DNA from: Candidatus Nanopelagicales bacterium | Lineage (GTDB): Bacteria > Actinomycetota > Actinomycetes > S36-B12 | Length of the DNA: 64,000 nt | NCBI GenBank assembly: GCA_018402075.1 | Contig: JAGYJP010000006.1 | Location: 8,761 to 72,760 of the forward strand | Direction of reading: 5' to 3' | In this document: in pieces, positions 26,612-37,479 of the stretch | How positions within the stretch are numbered: position 1 is the first letter of the stretch | Layout of the letters: every line of letters starts with the position of its first letter | Program-made: the position numbers and the translations under genes | The notes under the pieces: model-generated | What the model saw: the letters and a program-made list of their open reading frames with translations, nothing else | Database searches by the model: none | What the model was told of the DNA's origin: nothing

Positions 26612-27852
26612 CTCAACGTCAGAGAATCACGAATGGGTGCAAGTTTGGCGACCGACTCTGCCAGTTCCATTTCAGGATCGGAACCGGCAACTATCCCGCA
26701 ACCGGCAAATGAACGAATAGTTTGTTCATCAGTGTTAATTTCGGCGCACCTCAATGCAATACCGAACTCACCGTCTCCGTGGTGGTCAAACCAGCCCACC
26801 GGCCCGGCGTAGCGCTTGCGGCTCATTCCTTCGAGCTCCGCGATCATGGACTTCGCGCGTTCGGTAGGGGTTCCGCACACCGCTGCCGTGGGATGCAAGG
26901 AGGCGACCAGGGCGAGGATGGGTGCGTTGATTGCCAACTGTCCGGTGACATCTGTGGCCAGGTGTTGCACATTGGAAAGTTCCAGAACCTGTGGACTATC
27001 CGGAACTTCAAGGTCTGTGCAATGGGCAGCGAGTGCGCGAGCAACGGAGTGAACAGCATAGGCATGCTCATTCAAGTCTTTGTCACTCTTGAGCAGGGCA
27101 GTTGCCAACTCCGAGTCCGTCGAGGTGGTTCCTTGTCGGCGGACGGTACCTGCGAGTACTCGACTCACGACAAGTTCGCCCGTCCGGCGCACCAACAGTT
27201 CAGGTGTCGCCCCGAAAAGATTCTGCACAACAAATGTCCAGCAGGTGGGATACGCGGCTGCCAGTTTGTTGATCAAGTACCGAACATCAAGAGTTCCTTC
27301 GACGTGCGCCACCAGATCGCGGGCGAGTACCACCTTGTCGAGTTCGCCAGCGTGGATTCTGTCCACAGCCTGGGACACTGTTTTTTCCCAATCTTGTGGA
27401 GACAGGCTTCCTTCCGACCAGGTGACGTTGCTTGGAGCAACAGGAAGTGGCTGGGTGGTTACCACGGGTGTTTCCACTCCCACACTGGTGACCCACGACT
27501 GTCCGCCTTTGGTGCCCACGACATATCGAGGGATCACGATTTCTGAAAGTTCATTGAGATCGAATGCAAATGATGCAAAGGCGACGGCACCGGTACCGGG
27601 CATATCCACGCTGTCTTCGATATTGGCTTCGGCGAGCATTCGGTTCCACCAGCGTTGCGCACGGGAAAAAGTTTCATCGCCGCGTACTTGCAAATTGGCG
27701 GCTACACCCCACCCCACCATTCCTTCGCCGCGACGGATCCAAGCAACCGGATCTTGTGCAGGGAGGACATCGAGCAAGTTGACCGGGCCCCCGGTCTCTG
27801 ACTCCAATGAAGTCGTGCGAAAGGTGAGTTTGGGTTGATCTGCTGTTGGCAC
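26608..27852 (-). CDS. menF: isochorismate synthase
   Basis: About 414 aa of the chorismate-binding family. It converts chorismate to isochorismate for MenD. Family motifs in the C-terminal half: [81 protein letters not shown] and the closing FAGCGIVAGSDPEMELAE, with Mg2+-binding Glu residues. The start is the GTG at 27852 because TACTCT lies 6 nt before it; the open frame continues upstream but only as antisense of menG. It is divergent from menG across 64 bases. Confidence 0.91.
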   Translation of the reverse strand: MPTADQPKLTFRTTSLESETGGPVNLLDVLPAQDPVAWIRRGEGMVGWGVAANLQVRGDETFSRAQRWWNRMLAEANIEDSVDMPGTGAVAFASFAFDLNELSEIVIPRYVVGTKGGQSWVTSVGVETPVVTTQPLPVAPSNVTWSEGSLSPQDWEKTVSQAVDRIHAGELDKVVLARDLVAHVEGTLDVRYLINKLAAAYPTCWTFVVQNLFGATPELLVRRTGELVVSRVLAGTVRRQGTTSTDSELATALLKSDKDLNEHAYAVHSVARALAAHCTDLEVPDSPQVLELSNVQHLATDVTGQLAINAPILALVASLHPTAAVCGTPTERAKSMIAELEGMSRKRYAGPVGWFDHHGDGEFGIALRCAEINTDEQTIRSFAGCGIVAGSDPEMELAESVAKLAPIRDSLTLS

Positions 27853-27916
27853 CTCCCAAGAGTAGAGGCAAGGACGTCGGTCAACCACTTGAGCGGATTT
27901 CTGACAGACTAAGTGC
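27853..27916. promoter_or_regulatory. divergent promoter region of menF and menG
   Basis: TACTCT (minus strand, 27859-27864) is 6 nt before the menF GTG, and CAGACT (plus strand, 27905-27910) is 6 nt before the menG GTG. Both match the leaderless pattern seen elsewhere in the window. Confidence 0.45.
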
Positions 27917-28609
27917 GTGGCACGAGCGAATCTAGACAAGAATCCCGCCGATGTTGCTGCCATGTTTGACACCGTTGCGGAAAAATATGACATCACCAAT
28001 GACATTTTGGCTGTGGGCCAAACCCGCAGGTGGCGCGCTGCCGTGCGCAAAGCACTGAATCTGTCCCCTGGCGATGTTGTTCTTGATATCGCCGCAGGTA
28101 CCGGAACGTCTTCTGCTGCGTTCTCCGCAACAGGCGCAATCGTTATACCGGCAGACTTTTCCCTCGGAATGCTCCAAGTGGGGCAACGCCGGAATCCAGG
28201 ATTGTCATTTGTTGCCGCAGATGCCCTGGCCCTGCCCTTTGCTGATAACAGTTTTGATGCCGTCACCATTTCCTTCGGATTGCGCAATGTGGCCGACCGG
28301 GAACAGGCGCTGCGCGAATTTCTCCGGGTGACCAGGCCGGGCGGCTCCCTGGTGGTGTGCGAGTTCTCCCACCCCACCTTTGCGCCCTTTCGCACCGCGT
28401 ACACCGAATACCTGATGGCCGCCTTACCGTTTCTGGCGGACCGGGTGGCATCAAATCCGGAGGCCTACCGGTACCTTGCCGAGTCCATTCGGGCTTGGCC
28501 CACGCAATCGGAGTTGGCCCAGGACATGACGAACGCGGGGTGGGAGAGAGTTCGGTGGCGCAATTTCACCGGCGGCATTGTGGCAATCCACCGGGGTTTC
28601 GCCTCATAG
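27917..28609 (+). CDS. menG: demethylmenaquinone methyltransferase
   Basis: 230-aa SAM-dependent methyltransferase of the UbiE/MenG family. It adds the ring methyl in the final menaquinone step. [20 protein letters not shown] (about 20-39) is the UbiE signature. SAM motif I is [13 protein letters not shown], motif II is [14 protein letters not shown] and motif III is [16 protein letters not shown]. The GTG start at 27917 is supported by CAGACT 6 nt upstream. A hairpin after its stop probably ends the transcript before nuoA. Confidence 0.93.
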   Translation: MARANLDKNPADVAAMFDTVAEKYDITNDILAVGQTRRWRAAVRKALNLSPGDVVLDIAAGTGTSSAAFSATGAIVIPADFSLGMLQVGQRRNPGLSFVAADALALPFADNSFDAVTISFGLRNVADREQALREFLRVTRPGGSLVVCEFSHPTFAPFRTAYTEYLMAALPFLADRVASNPEAYRYLAESIRAWPTQSELAQDMTNAGWERVRWRNFTGGIVAIHRGFAS

Positions 28610-28612
28610 AAA

Positions 28613-28646
28613 CGACCACTATGCTTGGAGTGGTCGTGAAGTTTTT
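28613..28646 (+). terminator. terminator-like hairpin between menG and nuoA
   Basis: CGACCACT (28613-28620) pairs perfectly with AGTGGTCG (28629-28636) around an 8-base loop, 4 nt after the menG stop. A run of five T lies at 28642-28646. The distal arm overlaps the Rex operator by 3 bases. Confidence 0.55.
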
Positions 28647-28651
28647 CACAA
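28634..28651 (+). promoter_or_regulatory. predicted Rex operator upstream of nuoA
   Basis: TCGTGAA-GTTT-TTCACAA matches the actinobacterial Rex consensus TTGTGAA-N4-TTCACAA at 13 of 14 defined positions. It lies 75 bases upstream of the nuoA GTG, after the menG hairpin. A rex gene is present at 11334. In Streptomyces Rex controls nuo in this way. Confidence 0.7.
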
Positions 28652-28726
28652 GCGCACAAGTAACAGAACCCAAGCACATTTCAGTACAAGGTCACGTCTG
28701 CAGGCACCTGATCGGAGAGGGCACGA

Positions 28727-29086
28727 GTGAACGTTTACACACCGATCCTGGTGCTGGGAATTCTCGCATTCGGATTCGCTGTTTTTTCGATCGTGATCGC
28801 ATCGCTCACGGGTCCAAAGCGCTACAACAGAGCAAAATACGCAGCGTACGAATGTGGAATCGAACCAACACCCCAACCAATGGGAGGCGGCCGATTCCCG
28901 GTGAAGTATTACCTCACCGCCATGATGTTCATCATTTTTGATATTGAACTTGTGTTTTTGTACCCCTGGGCTGTGTCAGCCGATGCACTCGGTGCATTTG
29001 GATTCATTGCCATGGCATTGTTCTTGATCAACCTCGCGATTCCATATTTGTATGAATGGCGTCGCGGTGGTTTGGAATGGGATTGA
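28727..29086 (+). CDS. nuoA: NADH-quinone oxidoreductase subunit A
   Basis: 119-aa membrane subunit of complex I with three hydrophobic segments. The conserved loop KYAAYECGIEPTPQPMGGGR (about 38-57) and FIIFDIELVFLYPW (about 69-82) are diagnostic. It takes part in quinone-site and proton-channel architecture at the junction of the two arms. The start is GTG, preceded by GAGAGGG. It is the first gene of nuoA-N. Its last codons and stop form part of a 15-bp repeat running into the nuoB leader. Confidence 0.94.
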   Translation: MNVYTPILVLGILAFGFAVFSIVIASLTGPKRYNRAKYAAYECGIEPTPQPMGGGRFPVKYYLTAMMFIIFDIELVFLYPWAVSADALGAFGFIAMALFLINLAIPYLYEWRRGGLEWD

Positions 29087-29116
29087 TGGGAATGGGACCG
29101 ATGGGAATGGGATTGA
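29071..29116 (+). repeat. 15-bp repeat spanning the nuoA stop and nuoB leader
   Basis: TGGGAATGGGACCGA (29087-29101) and TGGGAATGGGATTGA (29102-29116) follow the near-identical end of nuoA (29071-29086, including the TGA). The terminal nuoA codons appear to have been duplicated twice downstream. Confidence 0.8.
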
Positions 29117-29145
29117 CATGCCAAAAACTGTAGGAGGAGTAACTC

Positions 29146-29700
29146 ATGGGTCTTGAAGAAAAACTTCCGTCAGGAATTTTGCTTACCACCGTGGAGCAGG
29201 TTGCCGGCTACGCTCGCAAAGGCTCACTGTGGCCGGCCACATTTGGTCTGGCCTGCTGTGCCATTGAAATGATGGCCACCGGTGGTCCTCGTTATGACAT
29301 TGCGCGCTTTGGCATGGAAGTTTTTCGCGCATCGCCCCGACAAGCTGATCTCATGATCGTTGCCGGTCGAGTAAGTCAAAAAATGGCACCCGTACTTCGC
29401 CAGATCTACGATCAAATGCCTAACCCCAAGTGGGTGCTCGCCATGGGCGTGTGTTCTTCCAGCGGTGGAATGTTCAATAACTACGCAATCGTTCAGGGTG
29501 TTGACCACGTTGTTCCCGTTGATATCTACCTTCCGGGGTGTCCACCGCGGCCCGAGATGCTCATTGACGCGATCTTGAAAATTCACGACCAAATCCAGGA
29601 CATGAAACTCGGTGTCAACCGCAAGAACCAAATCATTGCGCAGGAACAAATCGCTCTCACCGCACCCACAACCCTCGAGATGAAGGGACTCATGCGGTGA
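29146..29700 (+). CDS. nuoB: NADH-quinone oxidoreductase subunit B
   Basis: 184-aa subunit carrying the N2 [4Fe-4S] cluster, which passes electrons to quinone. The ligands are visible as the tandem Cys in [10 protein letters not shown], the Cys in [19 protein letters not shown] and the last in [17 protein letters not shown] strong TAGGAGGAG site precedes the ATG. The nuoC start overlaps by 4 bases. Compare the divergent paralogue at 46177. Confidence 0.96.
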   Translation: MGLEEKLPSGILLTTVEQVAGYARKGSLWPATFGLACCAIEMMATGGPRYDIARFGMEVFRASPRQADLMIVAGRVSQKMAPVLRQIYDQMPNPKWVLAMGVCSSSGGMFNNYAIVQGVDHVVPVDIYLPGCPPRPEMLIDAILKIHDQIQDMKLGVNRKNQIIAQEQIALTAPTTLEMKGLMR

Positions 29701-30392
29701 ACGAATCAACACCCGTTGTTCCTGACGGTGTTCGGGAGATCGACATTGTCGGCGTGCGCAAAGGTGCATTCGGAACAACCGGATCAGGAGACACAAGCGG
29801 TTTCGGCGGACTCGTGTCACCGATTGTCATGCCCACAGGTTCCAATCCACCATTTGGTGGGTGGTTTGACGAAGTAGCTGAAGAAATTGCATTGTCCCTC
29901 GCTGACGCCGGAGTTACGGGCGCCGTCGAGAAAATTGTTGTGGACCGCGGTGAAATCACTTTCTTTGTCAACAAAGAAGACATTGTGGCTTTCATGACCG
30001 AGTGCCGCGATGAACCCGCCCTCCGTTTCGAAATGTGCATGAGCGTCAGTGGTGTTGACTTCCCACATGACGACGGTCGCGAACTTCATGTGGTCTACTC
30101 ACTTCTTTCCATCACGCACAACCGTCGGATTCGTGTTGAGGTGACCACACCGGATTCAGATCGTCATATCCCTTCCATTGTTGCCATCTATCCCTCGGCT
30201 GATTGGCACGAACGCGAAACCTGGGATTTCTTCGGCGTTATTTTCGATGGTCACCCCGCACTTACCCGCATTCAAATGCCGGACGACTGGGTAGGCCACC
30301 CGCAGCGCAAGGATTACCCACTCGGTGGAATTCCGGTGGAGTACAAAGGTGGCAGCATTCCCGCGCCGGATAACCGGAGGTCGTACAACTAA
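29697..30392 (+). CDS. nuoC: NADH-quinone oxidoreductase subunit C
   Basis: 231 aa. The 30 kDa-subunit signature is [20 protein letters not shown] (about 162-181), then [20 protein letters not shown]. It is part of the peripheral Q-module and packs on NuoD. It has an N-terminal extension of about 60 residues with a Gly/Ser-rich linker. The GTG start overlaps nuoB by 4 bases and the stop shares a base with the nuoD ATG. Confidence 0.94.
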   Translation: MNESTPVVPDGVREIDIVGVRKGAFGTTGSGDTSGFGGLVSPIVMPTGSNPPFGGWFDEVAEEIALSLADAGVTGAVEKIVVDRGEITFFVNKEDIVAFMTECRDEPALRFEMCMSVSGVDFPHDDGRELHVVYSLLSITHNRRIRVEVTTPDSDRHIPSIVAIYPSADWHERETWDFFGVIFDGHPALTRIQMPDDWVGHPQRKDYPLGGIPVEYKGGSIPAPDNRRSYN

Positions 30393-31729
30393 TGTCCACC
30401 ACAGAGTCCGCAGATATTTTCGCCGGCAGTTACGACACTGTCGAAGGCACCGTGTACAACCTCGGTGGCGGTGGCGACTGGGAAACAATCAGTGCCGCAC
30501 CCGAAGGCGAAACCGAAAAAATTGTGGTGAACATGGGGCCACAGCACCCATCCACGCACGGCGTACTTCGACTCGTTCTGGACCTTGAAGGCGAGACCGT
30601 CACCGAAATTCGCTGCGGTATCGGTTTCCTTCACACCGGAATCGAAAAGAACATGGAGTACCGCACGTGGGTTCAGGGCGTCACCTATGTAACCCGCATG
30701 GATTACCTCTCACCAATGTTCAACGAAGCTGCCTACTGCCTTTCGGTGGAGCGGTTACTGGGAATCGAAAATCAAATACCGGAGCGCGCCAACGTCATTC
30801 GCGTCATGATGATGGAACTTAATCGCGTGTCCTCGCATCTAGTTGCGCTCGCAACCGGTGGCATGGAGCTCGGTGCGCTCACCGCCATGATCTTCGGATT
30901 CCGTGAGCGTGAATTAGTTCTGGACATCTTTGAGATGGTCTCGGGGCTCCGCATGAACAGTGCGTATATCCGCCCGGGTGGTGTGGCACAAGACCTTCCC
31001 GCAGGTGCAGAAGAAAAGATTCGTGAAACAGTGATCCTGCTGCGCAAGCGGCTCAAAGACACAGCTGATCTTTTAGTGGACAACACAATCTGGATGGGCC
31101 GCACGGTAGGCGTGGGTTATCTCGACCTCACCGGCTGCATGGCTCTCGGTGTGACTGGTCCCGTGCTTCGTTCCACCGGTCTTCCGCACGATCTTCGTAA
31201 GAGTGCCCCGTACTGCGGCTATGAAACCTATGACTTTGAAGTGGCCACCCAAACAACCTCCGATGCCTATGGACGTTTCCTCATCCGTATTGAAGAAATG
31301 AAGCAGTCACTCAACATTGTTGATCAATGTCTTGATCGCCTTAAGCCGGGACCGGTCATGGTTGCTGACAAGAAAATCGCGTGGCCATCTCAGTTGTCCG
31401 TCGGTGCCGATGGCCAAGGTAATTCCACCGAACATATTAAGCACATCATGAGTGAATCAATGGAAGCATTGATTCATCACTTCAAGCTTGTCACCGAAGG
31501 CTTCAGCGTTCCTCCCGGTCAGGCCTACGTCCCCATTGAATCGCCCCGCGGTGAATTGGGTGCTCATGTGGTCAGCACCGGGGGGACGCGTCCCTACCGC
31601 GTGCACTTTCGCGATCCGTCCTTTAACAACTTGCAGGCTGTGGCTGCCATGAGCGAAGGCTCCATGATCGCCGATGTCATTGCCGCCGTTGCCAGCATTG
31701 ATCCGGTCATGGGCGGAGTTGATCGTTAA
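30392..31729 (+). CDS. nuoD: NADH-quinone oxidoreductase subunit D
   Basis: 445-aa 49 kDa-type subunit that forms the quinone site with Nuo[21 protein letters not shown] (about 48-67) contains the quinone-site His. [41 protein letters not shown]-type sequence (here [18 protein letters not shown]) and [13 protein letters not shown] follow in order. There is a roughly 45-residue N-terminal extension. The gene is not fused to nuoC. Confidence 0.95.
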   Translation: MSTTESADIFAGSYDTVEGTVYNLGGGGDWETISAAPEGETEKIVVNMGPQHPSTHGVLRLVLDLEGETVTEIRCGIGFLHTGIEKNMEYRTWVQGVTYVTRMDYLSPMFNEAAYCLSVERLLGIENQIPERANVIRVMMMELNRVSSHLVALATGGMELGALTAMIFGFRERELVLDIFEMVSGLRMNSAYIRPGGVAQDLPAGAEEKIRETVILLRKRLKDTADLLVDNTIWMGRTVGVGYLDLTGCMALGVTGPVLRSTGLPHDLRKSAPYCGYETYDFEVATQTTSDAYGRFLIRIEEMKQSLNIVDQCLDRLKPGPVMVADKKIAWPSQLSVGADGQGNSTEHIKHIMSESMEALIHHFKLVTEGFSVPPGQAYVPIESPRGELGAHVVSTGGTRPYRVHFRDPSFNNLQAVAAMSEGSMIADVIAAVASIDPVMGGVDR

Positions 31730-31746
31730 ATGAAAGTGAGTACACA

Positions 31747-32394
31747 ATGATCACCGACTCAATGCGCGCGGAAATGCGTGAACTTGCTGACCGCTACCCG
31801 AACTCACGGTCAGCGCTTTTACCCATGCTGCACTTGGTGCAAAGCGCCGATGATCAAGTGACTCTCGAAGGTATTGCCGCTTGCGCTGAGATCCTCGGAA
31901 TCACCGAGGCTGAAGTCACCGCTGTTGCAACCTTCTACACGATGTACAAATTCAGTCCGGTCGGGAAGCACCATATTGGAGTGTGTATTAACACCTTGTG
32001 TGGTCTCCTCGGTGGCGACGCCGTTTACGACAAGGTCGCTGAACGTCTGGGCGCCACCCACAACGGTCCTTCTGCCGATGGAAATTTCTGGTTGGAGCGC
32101 ATTGAATGTCAGGCCGCCTGCACCCACGCTCCGGTCATGACCGTGGACTGGGAATTCATGGACGATGTCACTCCACAGTCAGCCGTCGACATCATTGACC
32201 GCCTCGCGACGGGTGAAGAAGTCTGGTCCACACGCGGCCCAAAGATTCGCGACTTCCAGGCAACCGAGCGCACCCTTGGGTTGGCCTCTGATGACTTAGC
32301 CACCGAAGGTAACTGTGTCGACGAAAAAATGTTGGCGGGACTGATGGTTGCCCGCAATCAAAGCCACGGCCAGATGGGATCGGATAAACCATGA
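31747..32394 (+). CDS. nuoE: NADH-quinone oxidoreductase subunit E
   Basis: 215-aa 24 kDa-type subunit with the N1a [2Fe-2S] ligands in GVCINTLCGLLGG (C-x4-C, about 81-93) and ECQAACTHAPVM (C-x3-C). EAEVTAVATFYTMYKFSPVG is the usual preceding block. With NuoF and NuoG it forms the NADH-oxidising module. It follows nuoD after 17 bases and overlaps nuoF by 4. Confidence 0.94.
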   Translation: MITDSMRAEMRELADRYPNSRSALLPMLHLVQSADDQVTLEGIAACAEILGITEAEVTAVATFYTMYKFSPVGKHHIGVCINTLCGLLGGDAVYDKVAERLGATHNGPSADGNFWLERIECQAACTHAPVMTVDWEFMDDVTPQSAVDIIDRLATGEEVWSTRGPKIRDFQATERTLGLASDDLATEGNCVDEKMLAGLMVARNQSHGQMGSDKP

Positions 32395-33707
32395 AACTCA
32401 CGCCCGTTATTACTGAGTTTTGGGATGACCCCAAGCTCTACACCCTTGACGGATACCGCAGCCATGGCGGCTACCAAGCATTGGCCAAAGCACTCAAGGC
32501 AGATCCTGATTCCATCATCACCACTGTCAAGGACTCGGGTTTACGGGGGCGCGGTGGTGCCGGTTTCCCCACCGGATTGAAGTGGTCATTTGTGCCACAA
32601 AACGACGGCAAACCGCATTACCTGGTCGTGAATGCGGACGAATCCGAACCCGGTGCATGCAAAGACATTCCAATCATGATGGCCAACCCACATGCCTTGG
32701 TCGAGGGCGTGATCATTACTTCTTATGCCATCAGGGCCAATCACGCATTTATTTATATTCGCGGTGAAGTCCCAGAAGCTGTCCGCAAGGTGGCTTATGC
32801 AGTTGCCCAAGCACGCGAAGCTGGATTGATTGGCAAGAACATTCAGGGTTCTGGATTCGATCTTGAAGTTACCGTGCACGCTGGTGCGGGCGCCTATATT
32901 TGCGGTGAAGAAACTGCACTACTTGATTCACTGGAGGGTTACCGCGGCCAGCCGCGACTCAAGCCACCTTTCCCGGCCGTTGCAGGTTTGTATGCGTCTC
33001 CCACCGTGATCAACAATGTGGAGACTATTGCCAATATTCCTTATATTGTCGATCGCGGCGTGGAGTGGTTCCGTCAATTCGGTACTGAAAAATCACCAGG
33101 GTTCAAAGTTTTCGCGGTATCTGGTCACGTGAAGCGTCCGGGTATTTATGAAGCACCACTGGGAATCACCATGCGTGAACTTCTGGACTACGCCGGAGGC
33201 ATGCGCGACGGCAGCGAAGTCAAGTTTTGGATCCCCGGTGGATCAAGTGTTCCCATGTTGACAGCAGAGCACCTTGATCTTCCGTTGACCTACGAATCCA
33301 TGACCGACGCCGGAACCATGTTGGGAACAGGTACACCCATGGTGTTTGACCAAACAGTGTCCGTCGTCAAAGCCGTGACACGTTGGTTGGAGTTTTATAA
33401 GCACGAATCATGTGGCAAATGCACGCCCTGTCGTGAAGGTACCTACTGGATCACCGGTGTCCTGGAGAAGTTTGAACATGGCCATGGCACCGTCGGCGAA
33501 ATGGAAACCCTGAACACGCTGTGCGGGCAAATTTCGGGTCGCTCCTTCTGCGCACTCGGCGATGCCGCTGCAACCCCGTATCCAGGCGCCATGAAGTACT
33601 TTGCCGACGAATTCACCGCGGCCACACATACATCTGCCGACGAACAATTCGACCCGGTGAAGTCGTATGTCTTTCCCAGCGCCGTGACAACGGGAGCGTC
33701 AGCCTGA
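32391..33707 (+). CDS. nuoF: NADH-quinone oxidoreductase subunit F
   Basis: 438-aa subunit that binds NADH, FMN and the N3 [4Fe-4S] cluster. GLRGRGGAGFPTGLKWSF (about 49-66) and YLVVNADESEPGACKD (about 75-90) form the nucleotide and flavin site. The cluster ligands are in HESCGKCTPCREGT (about 341-354) and LNTLCGQISGRSFCALGD. It is full length and uninterrupted. Its stop shares a base with the nuoG start. Confidence 0.95.
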   Translation: MKLTPVITEFWDDPKLYTLDGYRSHGGYQALAKALKADPDSIITTVKDSGLRGRGGAGFPTGLKWSFVPQNDGKPHYLVVNADESEPGACKDIPIMMANPHALVEGVIITSYAIRANHAFIYIRGEVPEAVRKVAYAVAQAREAGLIGKNIQGSGFDLEVTVHAGAGAYICGEETALLDSLEGYRGQPRLKPPFPAVAGLYASPTVINNVETIANIPYIVDRGVEWFRQFGTEKSPGFKVFAVSGHVKRPGIYEAPLGITMRELLDYAGGMRDGSEVKFWIPGGSSVPMLTAEHLDLPLTYESMTDAGTMLGTGTPMVFDQTVSVVKAVTRWLEFYKHESCGKCTPCREGTYWITGVLEKFEHGHGTVGEMETLNTLCGQISGRSFCALGDAAATPYPGAMKYFADEFTAATHTSADEQFDPVKSYVFPSAVTTGASA

Positions 33708-36139
33708 TGACAATCACCAATGATCCACAGACCAGCAATTCGGGTGTCGCCCCGGCACAGGATCTGGTCAATATTGTCATTGATGGTGTTGAGATGGCAG
33801 TGCCTAAAGGCACCCTTGTTATTCGCGCTGCGGAGCAAATTGGGATTGAAATCCCCAGGTTCTGTGATCACCCATTGCTCACTCCGGTAGCTGCATGCCG
33901 TGCCTGCCTTATTGAAATCGATGGGGTTCCCAAGCCACAACCGGCATGTGCGCAAACAGTCTCCGATGGCATGAATATCAAGACCCAGCATTCATCCGAA
34001 ATTGCACGCGTTGCCCAAGAAGGTGTCATGGAATTCCTTCTGGTCAACCATCCCCTTGATTGCCCTATCTGCGATAAGGGGGGTGAATGCCCACTACAGA
34101 ACCAAGCCATGAGCGTCGGTCGTCCTGAGTCTCGCTTTGAAGGTGAGAAGCGCACCTTCCCCAAACCCATTAACGTCAATGCCCAGATCCTCCTTGACCG
34201 AGAGCGCTGTGTCTCTTGTGCTCGCTGCACCCGCTTCGCCGATGAAATAGCCGGTGACCCGTCATTGGAGTTACTGGAGCGCGGTGCTCAACAACAGGTC
34301 GGAACCGCTGACGATCAACCATTTGATTCTTATTACTCGGGCAACACCGTGCAGATTTGTCCGGTCGGTGCCCTCACAAGTGCTTCCTATCGATTCCGGT
34401 CGCGTCCCTTTGATTTGGTCTCAGTGCCCACCACCTGTGAGCACTGCGCATCAGGGTGTTCACTGCGCACCGATTACCGCCGCGGAGTCGTTACTCGCCG
34501 GTTGGCATGGGATGACCCCGAAGTAAATCAAGAGTGGAATTGCGACAAAGGGCGCTTCGCATTTGCTTATCTGCGCTCAGGCCGCATTGAACTGCCACTT
34601 GTTCGTGAAAATGGTGAACTGCGTCCGGCCTCCTGGCCGGAGGCAATGTCTATTGCCGCCGAAGGCTTGGCACATGCGAGTTCAGGATCAGGTTCACGTG
34701 CGGGTGTTCTTATTGGTGGTCGTTCCACCCTTGAAGACTCATATGCCTACTCAAAGTTTGCCCGTACGGTTTTGTCAACAGACAATATTGACTTCCGTGC
34801 TCGGGCAGCCAGTGCTGAAGAAGCACAGTTCCTTGCCAGCAATATTGCCGGTCGCACCTTGACAACCACCTATCGCAATCTCGATTCAGCAAGCAACGTT
34901 CTCATGGTCGCTTTCGAGCCCGAAGACGAATCACCCATTGTTCTGCTTCGCCTTCGTGCAGCGGTCAAGAATGGAACCCGGGTGCACACAATCGCACCGA
35001 CCTATTCACTGGGAAGCCACAAACTCGATGCACACTGGATTCAATGCGCACCCGGCGCCGAGGCGACTGCAATCGGATCACTCGATGCAGATCTGCGCAC
35101 CGCCCTGAGTCAACCGGGTGCGGTGGTTCTTGTCGGTGAACGTGCAGCGTCCATCCCTGGCGCACTTAGCGCCGTCAGTGCACTCGTTGCCAGTACAGGT
35201 GCCCACCTCGGGTGGATTCCGCGCCGCGCAGGTGAACGTGGTGCACTTGAAGCTGGAGCAATTGCCGGGCTGCTGCCATCTGGCCGTCCCATCACCGATC
35301 CCGAAGCTCGTACACAAGTTGCGAAAGTTTGGAACGTTGATCCGCAGTCCCTGCCGCAGACAGGTATCAGCGGAGCAGAATTAATCTCCGCGATTGCCAA
35401 CAAGAAGATTTTGGCCATTGTGACCGGGGGAGTACAAGCTGCTGATCTTCCCGAGGGTGCAGAACTCCTCGCGGCACTTGATTCGGCTGAATTCGTAGTT
35501 GCCCTTGAAACCCACCACTCAGAAATAACCCAACGAGCCGATGTCGTCTTCCCCGTTGCGGTAGTGACGGAGAAAGCCGGAACCTTCATGGATTGGGAGG
35601 GCCGCGCCAAGCCATTCGCCGAGGCCCTGCGCGATGCACTCACGCTTTCGGATGCAGGCGTCCTCGCCATGTTGGCAAGTGCATCAGGACACACCTGGAC
35701 CGGCGATACCCGCGCCCTGCGCTCCGAATTCGCCCAACTGTCCAGCTGGCAAGGTGCTCACCCCGCTGCACCATCGGTTGCACCTGCAGCCGCAGACAAT
35801 CAATCTGGATTCACATTGGCCACCTGGCGCCAACTTCTTGACTCTGGACTCATGCAGGAAGGCGAACCACATTTGGCCGCGACAGCTCGACCAAGTGTCG
35901 TGCGTATCTGTGCAACAGACTCTGCGGCACTGGGATCACCGGCCGCACTCACCGTGAGCGGCCCCAAGGGCAGCGTTACTCTTCCCACCGAAGTGGCCGA
36001 GGTAGTACAGGGCACGGTGTGGCTGCCCATGAACTCACCTGACTCACATATATATGAGCAACTAGGTTGTGGCTACGGTGACTCGGTGAATGTCACCGCG
36101 GCTGCCACCAGCGTCCTCACCACAGGAGGTGGCGCATGA
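33707..36139 (+). CDS. nuoG: NADH-quinone oxidoreductase subunit G
   Basis: About 810 aa. The N-terminal [2Fe-2S] ligands are in [20 protein letters not shown]. His/Cys N5 is in [18 protein letters not shown], and the [4Fe-4S] N4 ligands are in [14 protein letters not shown] and VQICPVGAL. An extra N7-type set is visible in [15 protein letters not shown]. The rest is a molybdopterin-oxidoreductase fold without a clear cofactor role, as in other NuoG. The start is ATG 33707 at the nuoF stop; an open frame further upstream is nuoF read out of frame. Confidence 0.93.
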   Translation: MTITNDPQTSNSGVAPAQDLVNIVIDGVEMAVPKGTLVIRAAEQIGIEIPRFCDHPLLTPVAACRACLIEIDGVPKPQPACAQTVSDGMNIKTQHSSEIARVAQEGVMEFLLVNHPLDCPICDKGGECPLQNQAMSVGRPESRFEGEKRTFPKPINVNAQILLDRERCVSCARCTRFADEIAGDPSLELLERGAQQQVGTADDQPFDSYYSGNTVQICPVGALTSASYRFRSRPFDLVSVPTTCEHCASGCSLRTDYRRGVVTRRLAWDDPEVNQEWNCDKGRFAFAYLRSGRIELPLVRENGELRPASWPEAMSIAAEGLAHASSGSGSRAGVLIGGRSTLEDSYAYSKFARTVLSTDNIDFRARAASAEEAQFLASNIAGRTLTTTYRNLDSASNVLMVAFEPEDESPIVLLRLRAAVKNGTRVHTIAPTYSLGSHKLDAHWIQCAPGAEATAIGSLDADLRTALSQPGAVVLVGERAASIPGALSAVSALVASTGAHLGWIPRRAGERGALEAGAIAGLLPSGRPITDPEARTQVAKVWNVDPQSLPQTGISGAELISAIANKKILAIVTGGVQAADLPEGAELLAALDSAEFVVALETHHSEITQRADVVFPVAVVTEKAGTFMDWEGRAKPFAEALRDALTLSDAGVLAMLASASGHTWTGDTRALRSEFAQLSSWQGAHPAAPSVAPAAADNQSGFTLATWRQLLDSGLMQEGEPHLAATARPSVVRICATDSAALGSPAALTVSGPKGSVTLPTEVAEVVQGTVWLPMNSPDSHIYEQLGCGYGDSVNVTAAATSVLTTGGGA

Positions 36140-37479
36140 GCGGCTCACAGTTTGGGCTTTTTGGTACCGACCCGTGGTGGTTGGTGATCCTGAAGGCTGT
36201 CGCGATTTTTGCCCTCCTGGTACTGATCACCCTGTTCACCATCTGGTGGGAACGTCGAGTGGTCTCCCGCATGCAAAATCGAATCGGCCCTAATCGTGTC
36301 GGACCTCAGGGCCTATTGCAGTCCCTCATGGATGGTTTCAAGCTTGCCTTTAAAGAAGAAATTATTCCTAAATCTGCACATGTTGCCGTCTACTGGATTG
36401 CGCCGGTCATTTCGGCTACAGCAGCCTTCCTTGCATTTGCGGTTATTCCATTCGGACCAACAGTGTCTATCTTTGGCGTGGAAACCCCACTGCAATTAAC
36501 TGATTTCCCAGTTTCCGTTCTCTATGTCCTCGCCATTGCATCCATCGGTGTGTACGGCCTGGTGCTCGCGGGTTGGTCATCAGGATCCACCTACCCGCTA
36601 CTTGGCGGATTACGCTCCACCGCTCAGGTGATCTCCTATGAAATCGCCATGGGCCTGTCCTTTGTTGCGGTGTTCTTATTCGCCGGCTCCATGTCAACAT
36701 CAGAAATTGTCATCAAACAAGAACCAATTTGGTTCGCGGTAATCCTGCTTCCATCATTCTTGATTTATGTCACTTCCATGGTTGGCGAAACAAACCGTGC
36801 ACCATTTGACCTTCCTGAAGCAGAAGGTGAACTTGTTGGTGGATTCCACACCGAGTATTCATCGTTGAAGTTCGCCATGTTCTTCCTCGCCGAGTACATC
36901 AACATGGTCACCGTATCCGCGCTCGCCACCACGCTTTTCCTCGGCGGTTGGCTGGCCCCATGGCCACTGTCGCTGTGGGAGTCCGCAAACACCGGTTGGT
37001 GGCCCGTCCTGTGGTGGTTCATTAAGGTCCAACTCTTTATCTTCATGTTCATTTGGTTGCGCGCCACACTTCCGCGTTTGCGTTATGACCAGTTCATGAA
37101 ATTCGGCTGGAAAGTTCTGATCCCCGCGTCACTTCTCTGGATTTTCATTGTGGGCGCAGCACGAGTATTCCGCGACGACATCAGTGTCACCAATGAGCAA
37201 CTGCTGATTGTTGGAGCAATCATCATTGTGGTTCTCCTGGTGGGATCGTGGCTCCTGCAGCTTCGTTCCAATAAAAAGCAAGAGCGCATCGATGCTGAAC
37301 TTGAAATCCAGGCTGCTGAGCCATTTGACCCCATGGCCGGCGGCCATCCAGTCCCACCCATGCCCGGTCAGCGATTCGAATACACACCACGTCGAGTGCT
37401 GGCAGCCAGTGCCGCGGTGCAAAAGGACTCGGCAATTGGTGCGGGCGAATCTGCAGAACAGGAGACCGACAATGCCTGA
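36136..37479 (+). CDS. nuoH: NADH-quinone oxidoreductase subunit H
   Basis: 447-aa membrane subunit joining the arms and lining the quinone entry. [20 protein letters not shown] (about 36-55), [19 protein letters not shown] (about 156-174) and [20 protein letters not shown] (about 221-240) are family signatures. A soluble tail of about 80 residues after the last helix is longer than in E. coli, as in other actinobacteria. It overlaps nuoG by 4 and nuoI by 8 bases. Confidence 0.95.
   Translation: MSGSQFGLFGTDPWWLVILKAVAIFALLVLITLFTIWWERRVVSRMQNRIGPNRVGPQGLLQSLMDGFKLAFKEEIIPKSAHVAVYWIAPVISATAAFLAFAVIPFGPTVSIFGVETPLQLTDFPVSVLYVLAIASIGVYGLVLAGWSSGSTYPLLGGLRSTAQVISYEIAMGLSFVAVFLFAGSMSTSEIVIKQEPIWFAVILLPSFLIYVTSMVGETNRAPFDLPEAEGELVGGFHTEYSSLKFAMFFLAEYINMVTVSALATTLFLGGWLAPWPLSLWESANTGWWPVLWWFIKVQLFIFMFIWLRATLPRLRYDQFMKFGWKVLIPASLLWIFIVGAARVFRDDISVTNEQLLIVGAIIIVVLLVGSWLLQLRSNKKQERIDAELEIQAAEPFDPMAGGHPVPPMPGQRFEYTPRRVLAASAAVQKDSAIGAGESAEQETDNA

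Noticed and set aside
27853..28404. Upstream extension of the menF reading frame on the minus strand
   Set aside because: It is antisense to menG, which is a clear UbiE-family gene. The GTG at 27852 with a -10-like hexamer 6 nt before it gives a normal-length MenF.
33521..33706. Upstream extension of the nuoG reading frame
   Set aside because: It overlaps nuoF, whose Cys-rich end is needed. The ATG at 33707 touching the nuoF stop gives standard NuoG.
37208..37471. Long N-terminal extension of nuoI
   Set aside because: It reads nuoH out of frame. The ATG at 37472 gives a normal NuoI with an 8-base overlap.
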